A stretch of 64,000 nt of DNA, from assembly GCF_020564935.1 (NCBI RefSeq), contig NZ_JAJCXB010000003.1:248001-312000 (forward strand), in the 5' to 3' direction. Position numbers and translations under genes: made by a program. Within the stretch, counting starts at the first letter, position 1. Every line of letters begins with the position of its first letter. A model generated the notes under the pieces. It saw only the letters and a list, made by a program, of their open reading frames with translations, had not been told where the DNA came from and ran no database searches. The stretch comes from Streptomyces pinistramenti. GTDB taxonomy: Bacteria; Actinomycetota; Actinomycetes; Streptomycetales; Streptomycetaceae. Shown here in pieces: positions 23,661 through 35,123 of this stretch.

Positions 23661-25670
23661 TCAGCCGCCGGCGAACCCGCCCGGCAGGGACACCCCGGTC
23701 GGCAGCGGCCGGTCCCCCGACGGGTGCGAATTCCACCGCCCCTCGCCCCGGGTCAGCCCCGGCAGCAACTCCTCACAGACCCGGACCCGGCGGGCCGGCA
23801 GGACCCCGGACACCAGCCAGCGGTCCCGGCCGCCGGACGTCTCGCGGATGTCCGCGCCCTGCGCCGCCAGCCGCGCGCAGACCGCCGCGAGCGCATCGGC
23901 CGGCACCTCCGCGTCGAACGCGTGATACGGCTCGTGGACCCGGGTGCCCGCCCGGCGCAGCGCGCTGCGCAGCACCTGCGCCGTGGCCGTACGGAAGTCG
24001 CCCGCGCAGCTCAGCGGGCCGACGAATCCCGAACGGGTCAGCACCACCCGGCAGTCGGTCACCGCCCAGCCGTGCGGCCCGCGGCGCAGGCCCGTCAGGG
24101 CGCTCTCCTCGACGGCCTGGTGGAACGCGTGCGGCAGCGCGCCCAGCTCCGTCTCGTACGCGAAGACGGGGCCTGAGCCCGGGGCGCCGGGTTCGACCCG
24201 CAGGCCGACCGTGGCCCACGGGCCGTCGTGCTCGCGCCGGGCGATCTCGTGGCAGGACTCGCCGCTCCCGGCGGGCCGTTCGGTGCACACCACCCGGCTC
24301 GGCGCGAAGTCGGCGGCGATGCCGTGCTCGTCGTGGAGCGTGGCCGCGATGATCTCCTTCTGCACCTCGCCGTGCAGCAGCAGCGAGGTCGCACCGCCGT
24401 CGGCGGCACGGACCTGGAGCAGCGGGTTCTGGTCGGCCAGCGCCAGCAGCGCGCCGCGCAGCGCCGCCGCGTCGGCCGGACGGCGGGCCCTGACCAGGGT
24501 TTCCAGCGTCGGTGCGGGGAACAGCCGCCCCGGTACGACCCGTTGACCGCCCGCATCGGGAGTGTCCGCGGGGCCCAGCACGTCGCCGGTACGGATCCCG
24601 GGCAGGCCGCGCAGTACCGCGATGTTGCCCGGTGTGAGCGGGCCGCGTGCGCCGGGCGGTGCGCCGATGACGTCGAGGGCGGTGATCCGGCCGGTCAGAG
24701 TGGTGCTTGTGCCGTCCGGGCCCGTGCGGTGCAGGGCGCTCCGCTGGCGGGGCCGCAACTCGCCGTCGTAGAGCCGCACATGGGCGGTCCGCTCGCCGTG
24801 CGGCGGCTGCGTGACGGCGAACACCGTGCCGCGTGGCAGGCCCGTGCCGCCCGCCGGGGCCGGCGGGATCAGCCGGGCCATGCCGTCGATGAGCGCGCCG
24901 ACGCCCTGGCCGCCGAGCGCCGAACCGAAGTACACCGGGTGCACCCCGCCGTCGGCGGTCCTGGCGGCCAGCGCCGCCCGCACCTCACGGATGCCGGGCG
25001 GCGGCCCGTCGACGAGCCGGGCGAGCAGCGCGTCGTCGGCCTCCGCGACGGTCTCGGCGAGCCGGTCGCGGGCCGCCGGATCGTCCAGGGTGTACGCCGT
25101 CACCCGGGCCTGCGCCGTGCCGGCCCCGGCGACGGCGGCCATCGGGACCGGCACCGGGACGAGGGCGCGGCGGATGTCGGCGAGCAGCTCCGCGTCGCGC
25201 GCGCCCGCCCGGTCGATCTTGTTGACGAAGAGCAGGGTCGGCAGCTGCAGCCGCCGCAGGGTCCGCATCAGGACGCGGGTGCCGGCCTGGACACCCTCGA
25301 CGGCGGACAGCACCAGGACGGCGCCGTCGAGCACGCCCAGGGCGCGTTCGACCTCGGCGATGAAGTCGGAGTGGCCCGGTGTGTCGATGAGGTTGATCCG
25401 CACGTCGCCGACGGTGAAGGAGGCGACGGCCGCACGGATGGTGATGCCGCGCCGCCGCTCCAGCTCGCCGGTGTCGGTACGGGTGTCGCCCGCGTCGACG
25501 CTGCCGAGGCGCGCGAGGACGCCGGTGTCGAAGAGCAGCCGCTCGGTGAGGCTGGTCTTGCCCGCGTCGACGTGCGCCAGAATCCCGATGTTCAGGGTGT
25601 GGCGGACGGGGTCGGCGGATCCTGCGGCCGGAGTGTCACCGCAGCACGGTGTGGTCTTCCTGGAGTGCAT
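23661..25670 (-). CDS. Tet(M)/OtrA-like ribosomal protection protein
   Basis: A 669-residue EF-G-like translational GTPase. G motifs are complete: LAHVDAGKTSLTERLL, RRGITIRAAVASF, LIDTPGHSDF and FVNKIDRAGA. Later domains match the Tet(M)/OtrA family, which frees tetracycline from the 30S A site (VTDCRVVLTRSGFVGPLS near residue 535). The length matches OtrA. ATG at 25670 follows a GAGGACCC stretch. It lies between treY and treZ with no tetracycline-type biosynthetic genes around, so it may give intrinsic resistance or act in translation. A short ORF overlaps its start. It could also be an EF-G paralogue with another role. Confidence 0.85.
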   Translation of the reverse strand: MHSRKTTPCCGDTPAAGSADPVRHTLNIGILAHVDAGKTSLTERLLFDTGVLARLGSVDAGDTRTDTGELERRRGITIRAAVASFTVGDVRINLIDTPGHSDFIAEVERALGVLDGAVLVLSAVEGVQAGTRVLMRTLRRLQLPTLLFVNKIDRAGARDAELLADIRRALVPVPVPMAAVAGAGTAQARVTAYTLDDPAARDRLAETVAEADDALLARLVDGPPPGIREVRAALAARTADGGVHPVYFGSALGGQGVGALIDGMARLIPPAPAGGTGLPRGTVFAVTQPPHGERTAHVRLYDGELRPRQRSALHRTGPDGTSTTLTGRITALDVIGAPPGARGPLTPGNIAVLRGLPGIRTGDVLGPADTPDAGGQRVVPGRLFPAPTLETLVRARRPADAAALRGALLALADQNPLLQVRAADGGATSLLLHGEVQKEIIAATLHDEHGIAADFAPSRVVCTERPAGSGESCHEIARREHDGPWATVGLRVEPGAPGSGPVFAYETELGALPHAFHQAVEESALTGLRRGPHGWAVTDCRVVLTRSGFVGPLSCAGDFRTATAQVLRSALRRAGTRVHEPYHAFDAEVPADALAAVCARLAAQGADIRETSGGRDRWLVSGVLPARRVRVCEELLPGLTRGEGRWNSHPSGDRPLPTGVSLPGGFAGG

Positions 25671-25737
25671 GAGTGGTCGGGTCCTCGAAAACTGTCGTCA
25701 GGTCAGGGCACTGAGAAGCTCCGAGGAATTCGCGCAT
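25636..25737 (-). CDS. 33-residue upstream ORF overlapping the ribosomal protection gene
   Basis: ATG at 25737 is preceded by CGGGAG with 8-base spacing, a better ribosome site than that of the resistance gene itself. It encodes MREFLGASQCPDLT and onward, ends at TGA 25636, and overlaps the first 12 codons of the downstream gene in another frame. Third-position G/C is only about 60 percent, unlike real genes here. This suggests a regulatory leader, as known upstream of tet(M) and erm genes, rather than a selected protein. Confidence 0.4.
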   Translation of the reverse strand: MREFLGASQCPDLTTVFEDPTTHALQEDHTVLR

Positions 25738-25827
25738 GACGATGCTCCCGAGGTGTGACGGCAGGTACCCGGCGATGCTCGCCGGGCGGCGGCGGGCGGC
25801 GCAACCGGATTTCCGCCGCCCGGCGCC

Positions 25828-28344
25828 TCACCCGCCCGTCTCCGGAACCGGCTCGTCCCCCTCCGGTACGAACAGGGCCACCGGCCACACCCCCAACAGG
25901 GCGCTCAGCCGCACCGCGTCGCCGCCCGCCACCACGCGGCCGGTCAGCAGCTCCCGCCACGGCCCGCCGCCCGGCAGCTCCAGAGAGGTGTCCCACCAGC
26001 CGCCGGTCTCCACCAGGCGCAGCGACAGCCGGGTCGCGACCGGCACCACCCGCCCGGCGCGGCAGAACGCCACACAGTGCGCGGCCGCGGGCCCCTGCGC
26101 GGGCAGCGGCTCGTACGCACCGGCGGCGCCGAACCACTCCGGATGCGCGCGCCGCAGCCGCAGCGCCATCGACGTCAGCCGCAGCTTCTCGGCGGAGAGG
26201 CCGATCGGCGCCGCGCCGTCGTCCAGCGCGTCGAGCAGCTCGGGCGCGAAGCGTGCGGGAGCCCGGTTGTCCGGGTCGACGAGGGCGGCGTACTCCCGCT
26301 CGGTGCCCTGGTAGAGGTCGGGAACGCCGGGCATCGTCAGGTGCAGCAGCGCGGCACCCAGCACATTGGCGCGGGTGAACGGCGCCAGCTCGTCGTCCAG
26401 CGCCCGCAGCGGGACGGCTGTGGGCCCGCACGGGCCGGTGCGGACGAACTCGGCGACGGCATCCTCGTAGGCCGGATCCGGTGCGGTCCAGGAGGTGCGC
26501 AGTCCCGCTTCCCGCACCGACTTGAGGAGCGCCGTGGTCAGCCGCCCGGCGTCCCCGCCCCCGGTGCCGGCCGACGGGCCGTCCGCTGACGGCGAGCCGA
26601 GACCGAAGGCGGTCTGCCAGGCGAGCCACGACACCCTGGCGTCCGGCCCGTCGGCGGGCGGCGATCCGGGCCCGTCGGTGGGCTGCGCGCCGACCTCGGA
26701 CAGCAGGTCCCGCCACCGGTCGGGGCACTCGGACAGCACCGCGATCCGGGCCCGGACGTCGGCGCTGCGTTTGGTGTCGTGGGTGGAGAGCACCGTCGAG
26801 GTCGCCGGCCAGTCCCGCTGCACCCGGGCGCAGTACGCGTGGAACGCGTCGGGGCCGAGCGCCGGTTCGCCGGGGTCGCCGCCCACCTCGCAGGCGGACA
26901 GCAGCACCGGATAGCGGTAGAACGCGGTGTCCTCCACGGACTTGGCGTGCAGCGCCGACGCGGTCTGCGCGAACCGGGCGGCGAAGCCGGCGGGCGAGGC
27001 GCCGTCCGGCCCGCCCCCGAGGTGCGCCGTGCCGTCCGGTTGCGGTTCGCCGAGGCCCAGTGCCAGATCGCGGATCAGGTCCACCGACCGCGCCTCGTCG
27101 GCCACCCGGAACGTGGCCCGCGCGCCCTGTGCCGCCGCGTCGAGCAGCGCGGCGTTCCGCCCGGCGGCCGCCCCGTCGGCCGGGTAGGGGCGGTAGACGG
27201 GCAGCCGCACCAGGAGTTCGCGGACGGCCTGGCGCAGCGCCCACGGCGCGTGGTCGCCGCCGCCGGCGGCGAGGCGCGAGGCGGTCCGCACCAGCCGTTC
27301 GACCTCGGCGGCCAGTTCGTGCGTGACCACCTCGTACGCGGCCCGGCGTACCGTTTCCTCCCAGTCGCCGCCCTCGTCGGCCAGGGGGGTGGCGTGGTCG
27401 CGGTAGTGCGCGAACAGCCGGCCCGCGCCCTGGGGGCAGACGAAGAGGCCGTCGAGGTGGCGCAGCGCGTCGTAGCCGGTGGTTCCGGCGCAGGCCCAGC
27501 CGTCCGGCAGCCGTTCGCCGCCGGTGAGGATCTTCTCCACCACCGTCCGGCGCCCGCCGGAGGCGGTGTGCAGCCGCGCCAGATAGGCGGCGGGATCGGC
27601 CAGACCGTCGGGGTGGTCGACGCGCAGCCCGTCGATGACGCCCTCACGCAGCAGCCGCAGGACCGTGCCGTGCGTCGCGTGGAACACCTCCGGGTCCTCG
27701 ACGCGCAGCCCGATCAGCTCCGAAATGGTGAAGAAGCGGCGGTAGTTGAGTTCACTGCGGGCCAGCCGCCACCAGGCGAGGCGGTACCACTGGGCGTCCA
27801 GGAGGCGGTCCTGCGGGAGGTGTTCGGTCCCCGGGCGCAGCGGAAAGGCGTGCTCCCGGTAGCGCAGCAGCCCGTCGTCGACGCGGAGGTGCGCCCGTTC
27901 GTCGGCGAGCCGCCCGCCGAGCACCGGCAGCAGCAGCCGGCCGCCGTGCGCCTCCCAGTCGATGTCGAACCAGCGCGCGGCGGGCGCTGTGGGGCCGTCC
28001 CGCAGTACCTGCCACAGCGGCCCGTTGAGCGACAGCGGAGCCGGGACGGCCATGTGGTTGGGCACGATGTCGACGATCAGCCCGAGGCCGTGCGAAGCGG
28101 CGGTGGCGGCCAGCGCCCGCAGCCCTTCCTCGCCGCCCAGCTCCGCCCGTACCGCTGCGTGGTCGACCACGTCGTAGCCGTGCGCGGAGCCGGGCACCGC
28201 TTCCAGGACCGGCGACAGAGGGAGGTGGGAGACGCCCAGCGCGGCGAGATGCGGGACGGCCTGGTCGGCGGCGGCGAACGGGACGTCCGGCTGGAGCTGG
28301 AGCCGGTAGGTGGCGGTCGGCGGCGGACTCGGTGGGCGTGTCAT
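25828..28344 (-). CDS. treY: Maltooligosyl trehalose synthase
   Basis: An 838-residue GH13 isomerase that turns the reducing end of malto-oligosaccharides into trehalose. N-terminal TATYRLQLQPDVPFAAAD, then GLIVDIVPNHMAV (with Asn-His), catalytic Asp in IDGLRVDHPDGLADP, acid Glu in VEKILTGGE, and STHDTKRSADVRAR. The late MPGVPDLYQGTE motif is diagnostic of TreY. Short GPSPPADGP-like repeats interrupt the region near residues 550-590. ATG at 28344. Products feed TreZ (21071-22840). Confidence 0.93.
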   Translation of the reverse strand: MTRPPSPPPTATYRLQLQPDVPFAAADQAVPHLAALGVSHLPLSPVLEAVPGSAHGYDVVDHAAVRAELGGEEGLRALAATAASHGLGLIVDIVPNHMAVPAPLSLNGPLWQVLRDGPTAPAARWFDIDWEAHGGRLLLPVLGGRLADERAHLRVDDGLLRYREHAFPLRPGTEHLPQDRLLDAQWYRLAWWRLARSELNYRRFFTISELIGLRVEDPEVFHATHGTVLRLLREGVIDGLRVDHPDGLADPAAYLARLHTASGGRRTVVEKILTGGERLPDGWACAGTTGYDALRHLDGLFVCPQGAGRLFAHYRDHATPLADEGGDWEETVRRAAYEVVTHELAAEVERLVRTASRLAAGGGDHAPWALRQAVRELLVRLPVYRPYPADGAAAGRNAALLDAAAQGARATFRVADEARSVDLIRDLALGLGEPQPDGTAHLGGGPDGASPAGFAARFAQTASALHAKSVEDTAFYRYPVLLSACEVGGDPGEPALGPDAFHAYCARVQRDWPATSTVLSTHDTKRSADVRARIAVLSECPDRWRDLLSEVGAQPTDGPGSPPADGPDARVSWLAWQTAFGLGSPSADGPSAGTGGGDAGRLTTALLKSVREAGLRTSWTAPDPAYEDAVAEFVRTGPCGPTAVPLRALDDELAPFTRANVLGAALLHLTMPGVPDLYQGTEREYAALVDPDNRAPARFAPELLDALDDGAAPIGLSAEKLRLTSMALRLRRAHPEWFGAAGAYEPLPAQGPAAAHCVAFCRAGRVVPVATRLSLRLVETGGWWDTSLELPGGGPWRELLTGRVVAGGDAVRLSALLGVWPVALFVPEGDEPVPETGG

Positions 28345-28464
28345 GGGAACACCCGTACCCCGTTGACGGCTTGTTGCTTCCTCCGACGCGAGGCGCCGCC
28401 CGGCCGCCCGCCTTCGTCCGTCCCGCCGCTGGGCCCGGCGGCGCCCCGTGGATGGCGTCGGGAG

Positions 28465-28799
28465 ATGACCGCCGTCACCGCCTCCTACCGCCGGGTGATC
28501 GCGCTGGGCGGGCCGCTGCTGCCCGCCGTGTCCTTCCTCGGCAGGCTGCCCACCGCCATGTGCCGGCCGGGCAGCCTGCTGCTGGTGTCCCGGACGAGCG
28601 GCAGCCTGACCACGGCGGGCCTGGTGGGCGGCGCGCTCGCGGCCGGGCAGACCGCGGCGGGGCCGCTGATCGGCCGGCTGCTGCGGCCCGGCCGCCGCCT
28701 TCGCCGTCGCGGTCGGCGCGGCCGTCCTGGTCCTCGTCCTCGCCCTCCGCACCGGCGCCGACGGGGCCGCCCCCGGCCAGGCGTTCGGTCCGCCGCGTG

Positions 28800-28807
<8 letters not shown>
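28465..28807 (+). pseudogene. Remnant of an MFS transporter
   Basis: From ATG 28465 about 75 residues read as the first helices of a major-facilitator protein (VIALGGPLLPAVSFLGRLPT, SGSLTTAGLVGGALAAGQTA, GPLIGRLL). Reading then jumps by one base near 28690 into the last helix of such a protein (AAAFAVAVGAAVLVLVLALR), ending at TAG 28807 inside the 3' end of glgX. About 300 middle residues are gone. This is an internal deletion that left both ends in different frames. It sits between treY and glgX on the opposite strand. Confidence 0.7.
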
Positions 28808-30953
<2,146 letters not shown>

Positions 30954-31587
30954 GCGAGACTCTTCCACCTTCTCGTCGGGGGCTTCGGTGACTCCACGAC
31001 ACGCGTCCGCGGACCGCATCGGAATCCTTCCCCACCGTGCTGCCCGAAGGCGGCATATCGCGCAATCTTCGCCGGAAGGTGGGCAAATGAGGCGTCATAT
31101 GGGGCCGTCGCTCCCGACGTACCGGCCGTCCCGCCGCAGGCGGGTACACCTCCTGTGACAGGCGCGGTACCGCCTACCGCACACAGGGCTACGGCACCAG
31201 TACTACTCCGGCCAATCGCAGACCGCCGCGCGACCGCCGTGCCCCGCGCCGGGTCAACGACGGCACCGCGAAACCACTCCATCGCGTGGCACGTCCACGG
31301 ACTCCGGGACGGCCCGCCGACCGCGCGGACCAGCGGCGGTACCGGCCGGCGGCGCGGCTCCCGGTCCGGCGTCCCGCGGCCCGGCCGGGACGGCACCGCG
31401 GTGCCATCGGGGTGCCATCGGGGTGAAACCGATATGAATCCGCTCACGCCCGCCGTGTCCGCCCGGTACAAGAGGCAGTCAGAATAAGGGGAGTTGGTGG
31501 ACGACTCGACCCATCCTGCTGCACCGCCTCCCGTGCCGCAGTAGTCTGCCTTGATCGTTGGCACGGAGGTTCGGAAGGCGGTGGCAG
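30954..31587. other. Long divergent intergenic region (634 bp)
   Basis: No convincing gene. It must contain the promoters of glgX (minus) and the SAV2148 gene (plus). It holds two exact tandem copies of an 11-bp unit, GGTGCCATCGG (31400-31421), spaced one helical turn apart. A small CCCGCC/GGCGGG hairpin lies near 31130-31143. I see no RNA gene. Confidence 0.5.
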
Positions 31588-32841
31588 GTGAGCGGCGGGC
31601 TGGAGTTGCCCCCTGGTGACGAGGGTCACGAGGGCCATGAGGGCGGCTCCGTCGACGCACCGCCCGGCGCGGTGTCCCTGGCGCGTCCCCTGGAGATCGG
31701 CGCGGAACTGGACTGGGGCGCCGACGCCTGGACCGAGGTGCGCACCCGTGCCCGGCGGGCCGGTCGCGCCTACATCTGGCTGAATCTCGTCGAGCAGCGG
31801 CTGCGGGCCGTCGTCGCCGCGGTGCTGCGCCCCGTCTACGAGCCGGTGCACGGCGACGAATGGGTGATCGCCGCGGCCGGGCCCGCCGGTCAGGAATGGG
31901 TCCAGCGCGCGGTGGCGGTCCGTGAGGTCAGCCGCCGCAAGGGCTACCTCCTCGACCCGGCCGACGACAACATCGTCAGCTTCCTGACCCTCCCGCAGCT
32001 GCGCGAGCTGATGGTGCAGCACTGGCCCTGCTTCGAGCCGTACTTCGACGACCGCCGTGAGGTCGAACTGGCCCTCGACGAGCTGGAGGTCGCCCGCAAC
32101 ATCGTCTCCCGCAACCGTGCGCTCTCCGAGACCGTCCTCGCCCAGGCCGAGCGCGCGTCCGCCCGGCTGCTGGACATACTCGGCTCCGGAATCGGCACCC
32201 GCAGTTCGGGCCGGCTGCCCATCGACGCCGTCGAAGACCTGGTGGGCGACCGCTACGCCGACGTCGTCGGGGTGCACGCCGACCGGGTGCGGCTCCAGCG
32301 CCAGCTGCCCGCGGAGGACCTCTTCGGGGGCGCACGCCGGCTCGACGCGGTGGGGATAGGGCTGAACCTCCTCGTCCAGAACTACTCAGGGCGGCGCCTG
32401 GTCAGGCTCGCCGAGTCCGGCTGCCGCATCCGCCTGCTCTTCCTCAACCCCGCCAGCAGCGCCGTCCGCCGCCGCGAGCGCGAAATAGGGCTGAAGAAGG
32501 GCGAGATGAGCCGCTCCATCGAGATGAACATCCTGCACATGCGGCGCGTGCGGGCCCGCCTGCGCGACCCGGGCGCCTTCGAGATCCAGGTCTTCGACGA
32601 GACCCCGCGCTTCACCGCGTACCTCGTCGACGGCGACGGGCCCGACGGCCTGGCCGTCGTCCAGACCTACCTCCGCAGGAGCCGCGGCATGGAGTCCCCG
32701 GTCCTCGTGCTGCGCGGCGGCGGGCGCGAGGTGGTCCGCCAGACCGCGGGCCGGGAGGGCAGCGACGGCGAGGCCGGTCTTTTCGAGACCTACCGCGAGG
32801 AATTCGAGAGCGAGTGGGCGGACTCCCGGCCGGTTTCCTGA
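31588..32841 (+). CDS. SAV2148-family HEPN-domain protein
   Basis: A 417-residue cytoplasmic protein. GTG at 31588 (SGGLELPPGDEG) is followed by an acidic low-complexity stretch and a helical core: RAYIWLNLVEQRLRAVVAAV, ELALDELEVARNIVSRNRAL and AERASARLLDILGSGIG. The second half has RLVRLAESGCRIRLLFLNPA, phospholipase-D-like in pattern but without an HKD motif. Actinobacterial homologues are named SAV2148 family HEPN proteins. The classical RNase motif of HEPN toxins (R-x4-6-H) is not obvious, so enzymatic activity is doubtful. Confidence 0.75.
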   Translation: MSGGLELPPGDEGHEGHEGGSVDAPPGAVSLARPLEIGAELDWGADAWTEVRTRARRAGRAYIWLNLVEQRLRAVVAAVLRPVYEPVHGDEWVIAAAGPAGQEWVQRAVAVREVSRRKGYLLDPADDNIVSFLTLPQLRELMVQHWPCFEPYFDDRREVELALDELEVARNIVSRNRALSETVLAQAERASARLLDILGSGIGTRSSGRLPIDAVEDLVGDRYADVVGVHADRVRLQRQLPAEDLFGGARRLDAVGIGLNLLVQNYSGRRLVRLAESGCRIRLLFLNPASSAVRRREREIGLKKGEMSRSIEMNILHMRRVRARLRDPGAFEIQVFDETPRFTAYLVDGDGPDGLAVVQTYLRRSRGMESPVLVLRGGGREVVRQTAGREGSDGEAGLFETYREEFESEWADSRPVS

Positions 32842-32851
32842 CCTGGTCGCG

Positions 32852-32867
32852 GCCGCCTGCGGGCGGC
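32852..32867 (+). terminator. Short hairpin after SAV2148 gene
   Basis: GCCGCC (32852-32857) and GGCGGC (32862-32867) form a 6-bp stem with a TGCG loop 10 bases after the stop codon. Confidence 0.35.
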
Positions 32868-32943
32868 GGGCGCCGGACCGGTTGTCAGTGCTGCATGCGA
32901 GAGTGTGCGAGCAACGGGGGACGCATCACCGAAGGAGGCCGCC

Positions 32944-33666
32944 ATGAGCTGGCATCAGGACCTATTGGTCGGATTCGACCTGGAGACCACAGGCACCGAC
33001 GTCGAGCGGGACCGCATCGTCACGGCGGCGCTCATCCGTCTTGAGGGCGGCGGCCGGGCGGCGGCCCGGCAGACCTGGCTGCTCGACCCCGGCGTGCCGG
33101 TACCGGACGAGGCGGCGGCCATTCACGGCATGTCGACCGCGTACGTCCAGGAACACGGTGCGCCGCCGATGACCGCGATAGAGGAGATCACCGAAGCCCT
33201 CGCGGACGCGCTGCGCGCCGACATCCCGCTGGTGGTGATGAACGCCCGGTACGACCTCTCGCTGCTGGACCGCGAATGCCGCCGGCACGGCCTGCGCACC
33301 CTGACCGAACGCCTTGGGCACGTCCCCGCGCCGGTGATCGACCCGCTGATCCTCGACAAGCACGTCGACCGCTTCCGCAAGGGCAAGCGCGCCCTCCAGG
33401 CGCTCTGCGTGCACTACGGCGTACCGCTGAACGCCGCACACGAAGCGGGCGCGGACGCCGCGGCGGCGGCCGGAGTCGCGCGCCGGATCGGCGAGAAGTA
33501 CCCCGCCGTCGCGGGGCCTTCACCGCGCGCCCTGCACTCCCTCCAGGAGACCGCGGCCGCCGAACAGGCCGCCGACTTCCAGGCGTACCTGCGGCGCTCC
33601 GGCAATCCCGAGGCGATAGTCGAGGCGGCCTGGCCGCTGATTCCGTACCAGAGGACGCACGGCTGA
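32944..33666 (+). CDS. DnaQ-like 3'-5' exonuclease
   Basis: A 240-residue exonuclease of the DEDDh type. Motifs are ExoI VGFDLETTGTDVERDRIV (D and E), ExoII VVMNARYDLSLLDRE (D), and ExoIII AHEAGADAAAAAGVA (H and D). It resembles the epsilon proofreading subunit but lacks an alpha-binding tail, so repair or RNA trimming is as likely as proofreading. An excellent GAAGGAGG ribosome site lies 6 bases before ATG 32944. Confidence 0.85.
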   Translation: MSWHQDLLVGFDLETTGTDVERDRIVTAALIRLEGGGRAAARQTWLLDPGVPVPDEAAAIHGMSTAYVQEHGAPPMTAIEEITEALADALRADIPLVVMNARYDLSLLDRECRRHGLRTLTERLGHVPAPVIDPLILDKHVDRFRKGKRALQALCVHYGVPLNAAHEAGADAAAAAGVARRIGEKYPAVAGPSPRALHSLQETAAAEQAADFQAYLRRSGNPEAIVEAAWPLIPYQRTHG

Positions 33667-33758
33667 TCCGGCCCGGGGAGCGGCGGCAGGGCCGTGGGCG
33701 CCGAGCCGGATCCCTCTCGGCCGGGCGGTCCGGCGGCGCCGTCGCCACCGAGCGCCGG

Positions 33759-34649
33759 TCAGAAGGGATACCACCGCACGGCCGCGTCCTTCTCCCGCAG
33801 GGAGGCGATGCGGCGGGTGAACTCCTTGCGGGCGGCCGGGTTGCCCGGCGCGTGCTGGGAGACCCAGGCGCAGCTCGCCGTCTCCCGGGAGCCGCGCAGC
33901 ACCGCGCAGCCCTCCCAGTCCCGTACGTCCCAGCCGTAGACCGAGACGAAGGTGTCGTACGCCTCGGCCGCCAGACCGTAGCGGTCGCGGCTCAGCGCCA
34001 TCACGACGAGGTCGTGCTCCCGCAGATCGGAGGAGAAGGTCTCCAGGTCGACCAGGACCGGTCCTTCGGGGCCGACATGGACGTTGCGGGTGAGCGCGTC
34101 GCCGTGGATGGGGCCGCGGGCCAGGTGCGGCTCCAGCGCGCCGGCGGCCAGGGCGAACGCGTCCCTGCGGCCGCGCAGATACTCCGCGTCCTGCGGGGAA
34201 ACCGCGTCGCCCGCCAGCCGGAGCCCGCGTTCGACGCCGCCGAGCAGTTCGCGGCGCGGCAGCCGGAACGGCGGTTCCGGCAGGGCGTGCACCGACCGCA
34301 GCAGGGCGGCCAGGTCGCCGGGGGCCGCGGGCCTGACGGCCTCCGGCAGCCGCCGCCAGTACGTCACGGGATGTCCGTCGGCCAGCTGCGCCGCCGGCTC
34401 GGCGGCCCGGACGGCGGGCACCCCGGAGTCTTCGAGCCAGCGGGCCACGGCGAGTTCACGCTCGGCGCGTTCCAGGAGTTCGGCGCTGCGGCCCACCCGG
34501 ATGACCGGGCCGCTGTCGCCGAGCGCGAAGACGGCGTTCTCGCCCAGCGAGAGCAGCCGGGCGTCCGCCGCGGCTTCCGGTCGTCCGGCGGCGGCCAGGA
34601 CGGCACGGGCGCGTGCCTCGGTGAAGGCGCCGGGGCTCGGTTGGGTCAT
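33759..34649 (-). CDS. Aminoglycoside phosphotransferase (APH) family kinase
   Basis: A 296-residue kinase-like protein. The N-lobe has LLSLGENAVFALGDSGPVIR. The catalytic loop is ARGPIHGDALTRNVHVGPEG (Brenner motif HGD-x4-N) and the metal Asp is in VLVDLETFSSDLREHDLV. APH-fold enzymes phosphorylate aminoglycosides, macrolides or small metabolites such as choline. Nothing here indicates a drug target, and chromosomal Streptomyces copies are usually of unknown substrate. ATG at 34649 follows AGGAGG. Confidence 0.78.
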   Translation of the reverse strand: MTQPSPGAFTEARARAVLAAAGRPEAAADARLLSLGENAVFALGDSGPVIRVGRSAELLERAERELAVARWLEDSGVPAVRAAEPAAQLADGHPVTYWRRLPEAVRPAAPGDLAALLRSVHALPEPPFRLPRRELLGGVERGLRLAGDAVSPQDAEYLRGRRDAFALAAGALEPHLARGPIHGDALTRNVHVGPEGPVLVDLETFSSDLREHDLVVMALSRDRYGLAAEAYDTFVSVYGWDVRDWEGCAVLRGSRETASCAWVSQHAPGNPAARKEFTRRIASLREKDAAVRWYPF

Positions 34650-35123
34650 CGTGCTGCCTCCTGCGGTGCGTGATCGCGACCAGTCTCGCAGGTCCGGGAA
34701 TCCGCCCAGGCGGGGAGATCCTTCACGGAATCCGGTCGGATGCTTGACCGCGGGTGCGCCCCTCACGACGATGACGGCGGCCGCCTGCCCCGAAACCCCT
34801 CCGGACGACCGCGCCCGCCGAAGGGAGACGCGCTGCGCCGGCCCGCACCGGGACTCCCGGCACACGAGCGAGCAGCACATGAACGGGCAGAACACGAGCG
34901 AGCAGGACGTGAACGGACAGGACGCCGGCAGGAGCGCGGTCGCACCGTCCTCACGGAGGGGGATCGGGCAGGCGGCGGCACCCGGGGGAACGGGAGGGGG
35001 AGTCGTGACGGCAGCAGTGCTGACGGCCCGAGAATCCGGCGCGGCATGCCCGATGACGGATCCGGGGCGGCGGCCGAGGCGCCGGGGCCGCCGGGCCGCG
35101 GCACGTACCGAGGAGCCCCCGCT
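34650..35123. other. 474-bp region with 30-bp tandem repeat upstream of sugar importer
   Basis: No supported gene. Two tandem 30-bp copies lie at 34862-34891 and 34892-34921 (each starts ACACGAGCGAGCAG) with a few differences. The reading frame of the permease is open through here and would read AHERAAHERAEHERAG, but the composition is arginine-rich low complexity and a good ribosome site (GAGGAG) precedes GTG 35124. It probably holds the promoter and operators of the importer. Confidence 0.5.

Noticed and set aside
34740..35123. 128-residue N-terminal extension of the first sugar permease
   Set aside because: The extension is Arg/Gly-rich low complexity, while GTG 35124 has a good ribosome site and matches the normal family start.
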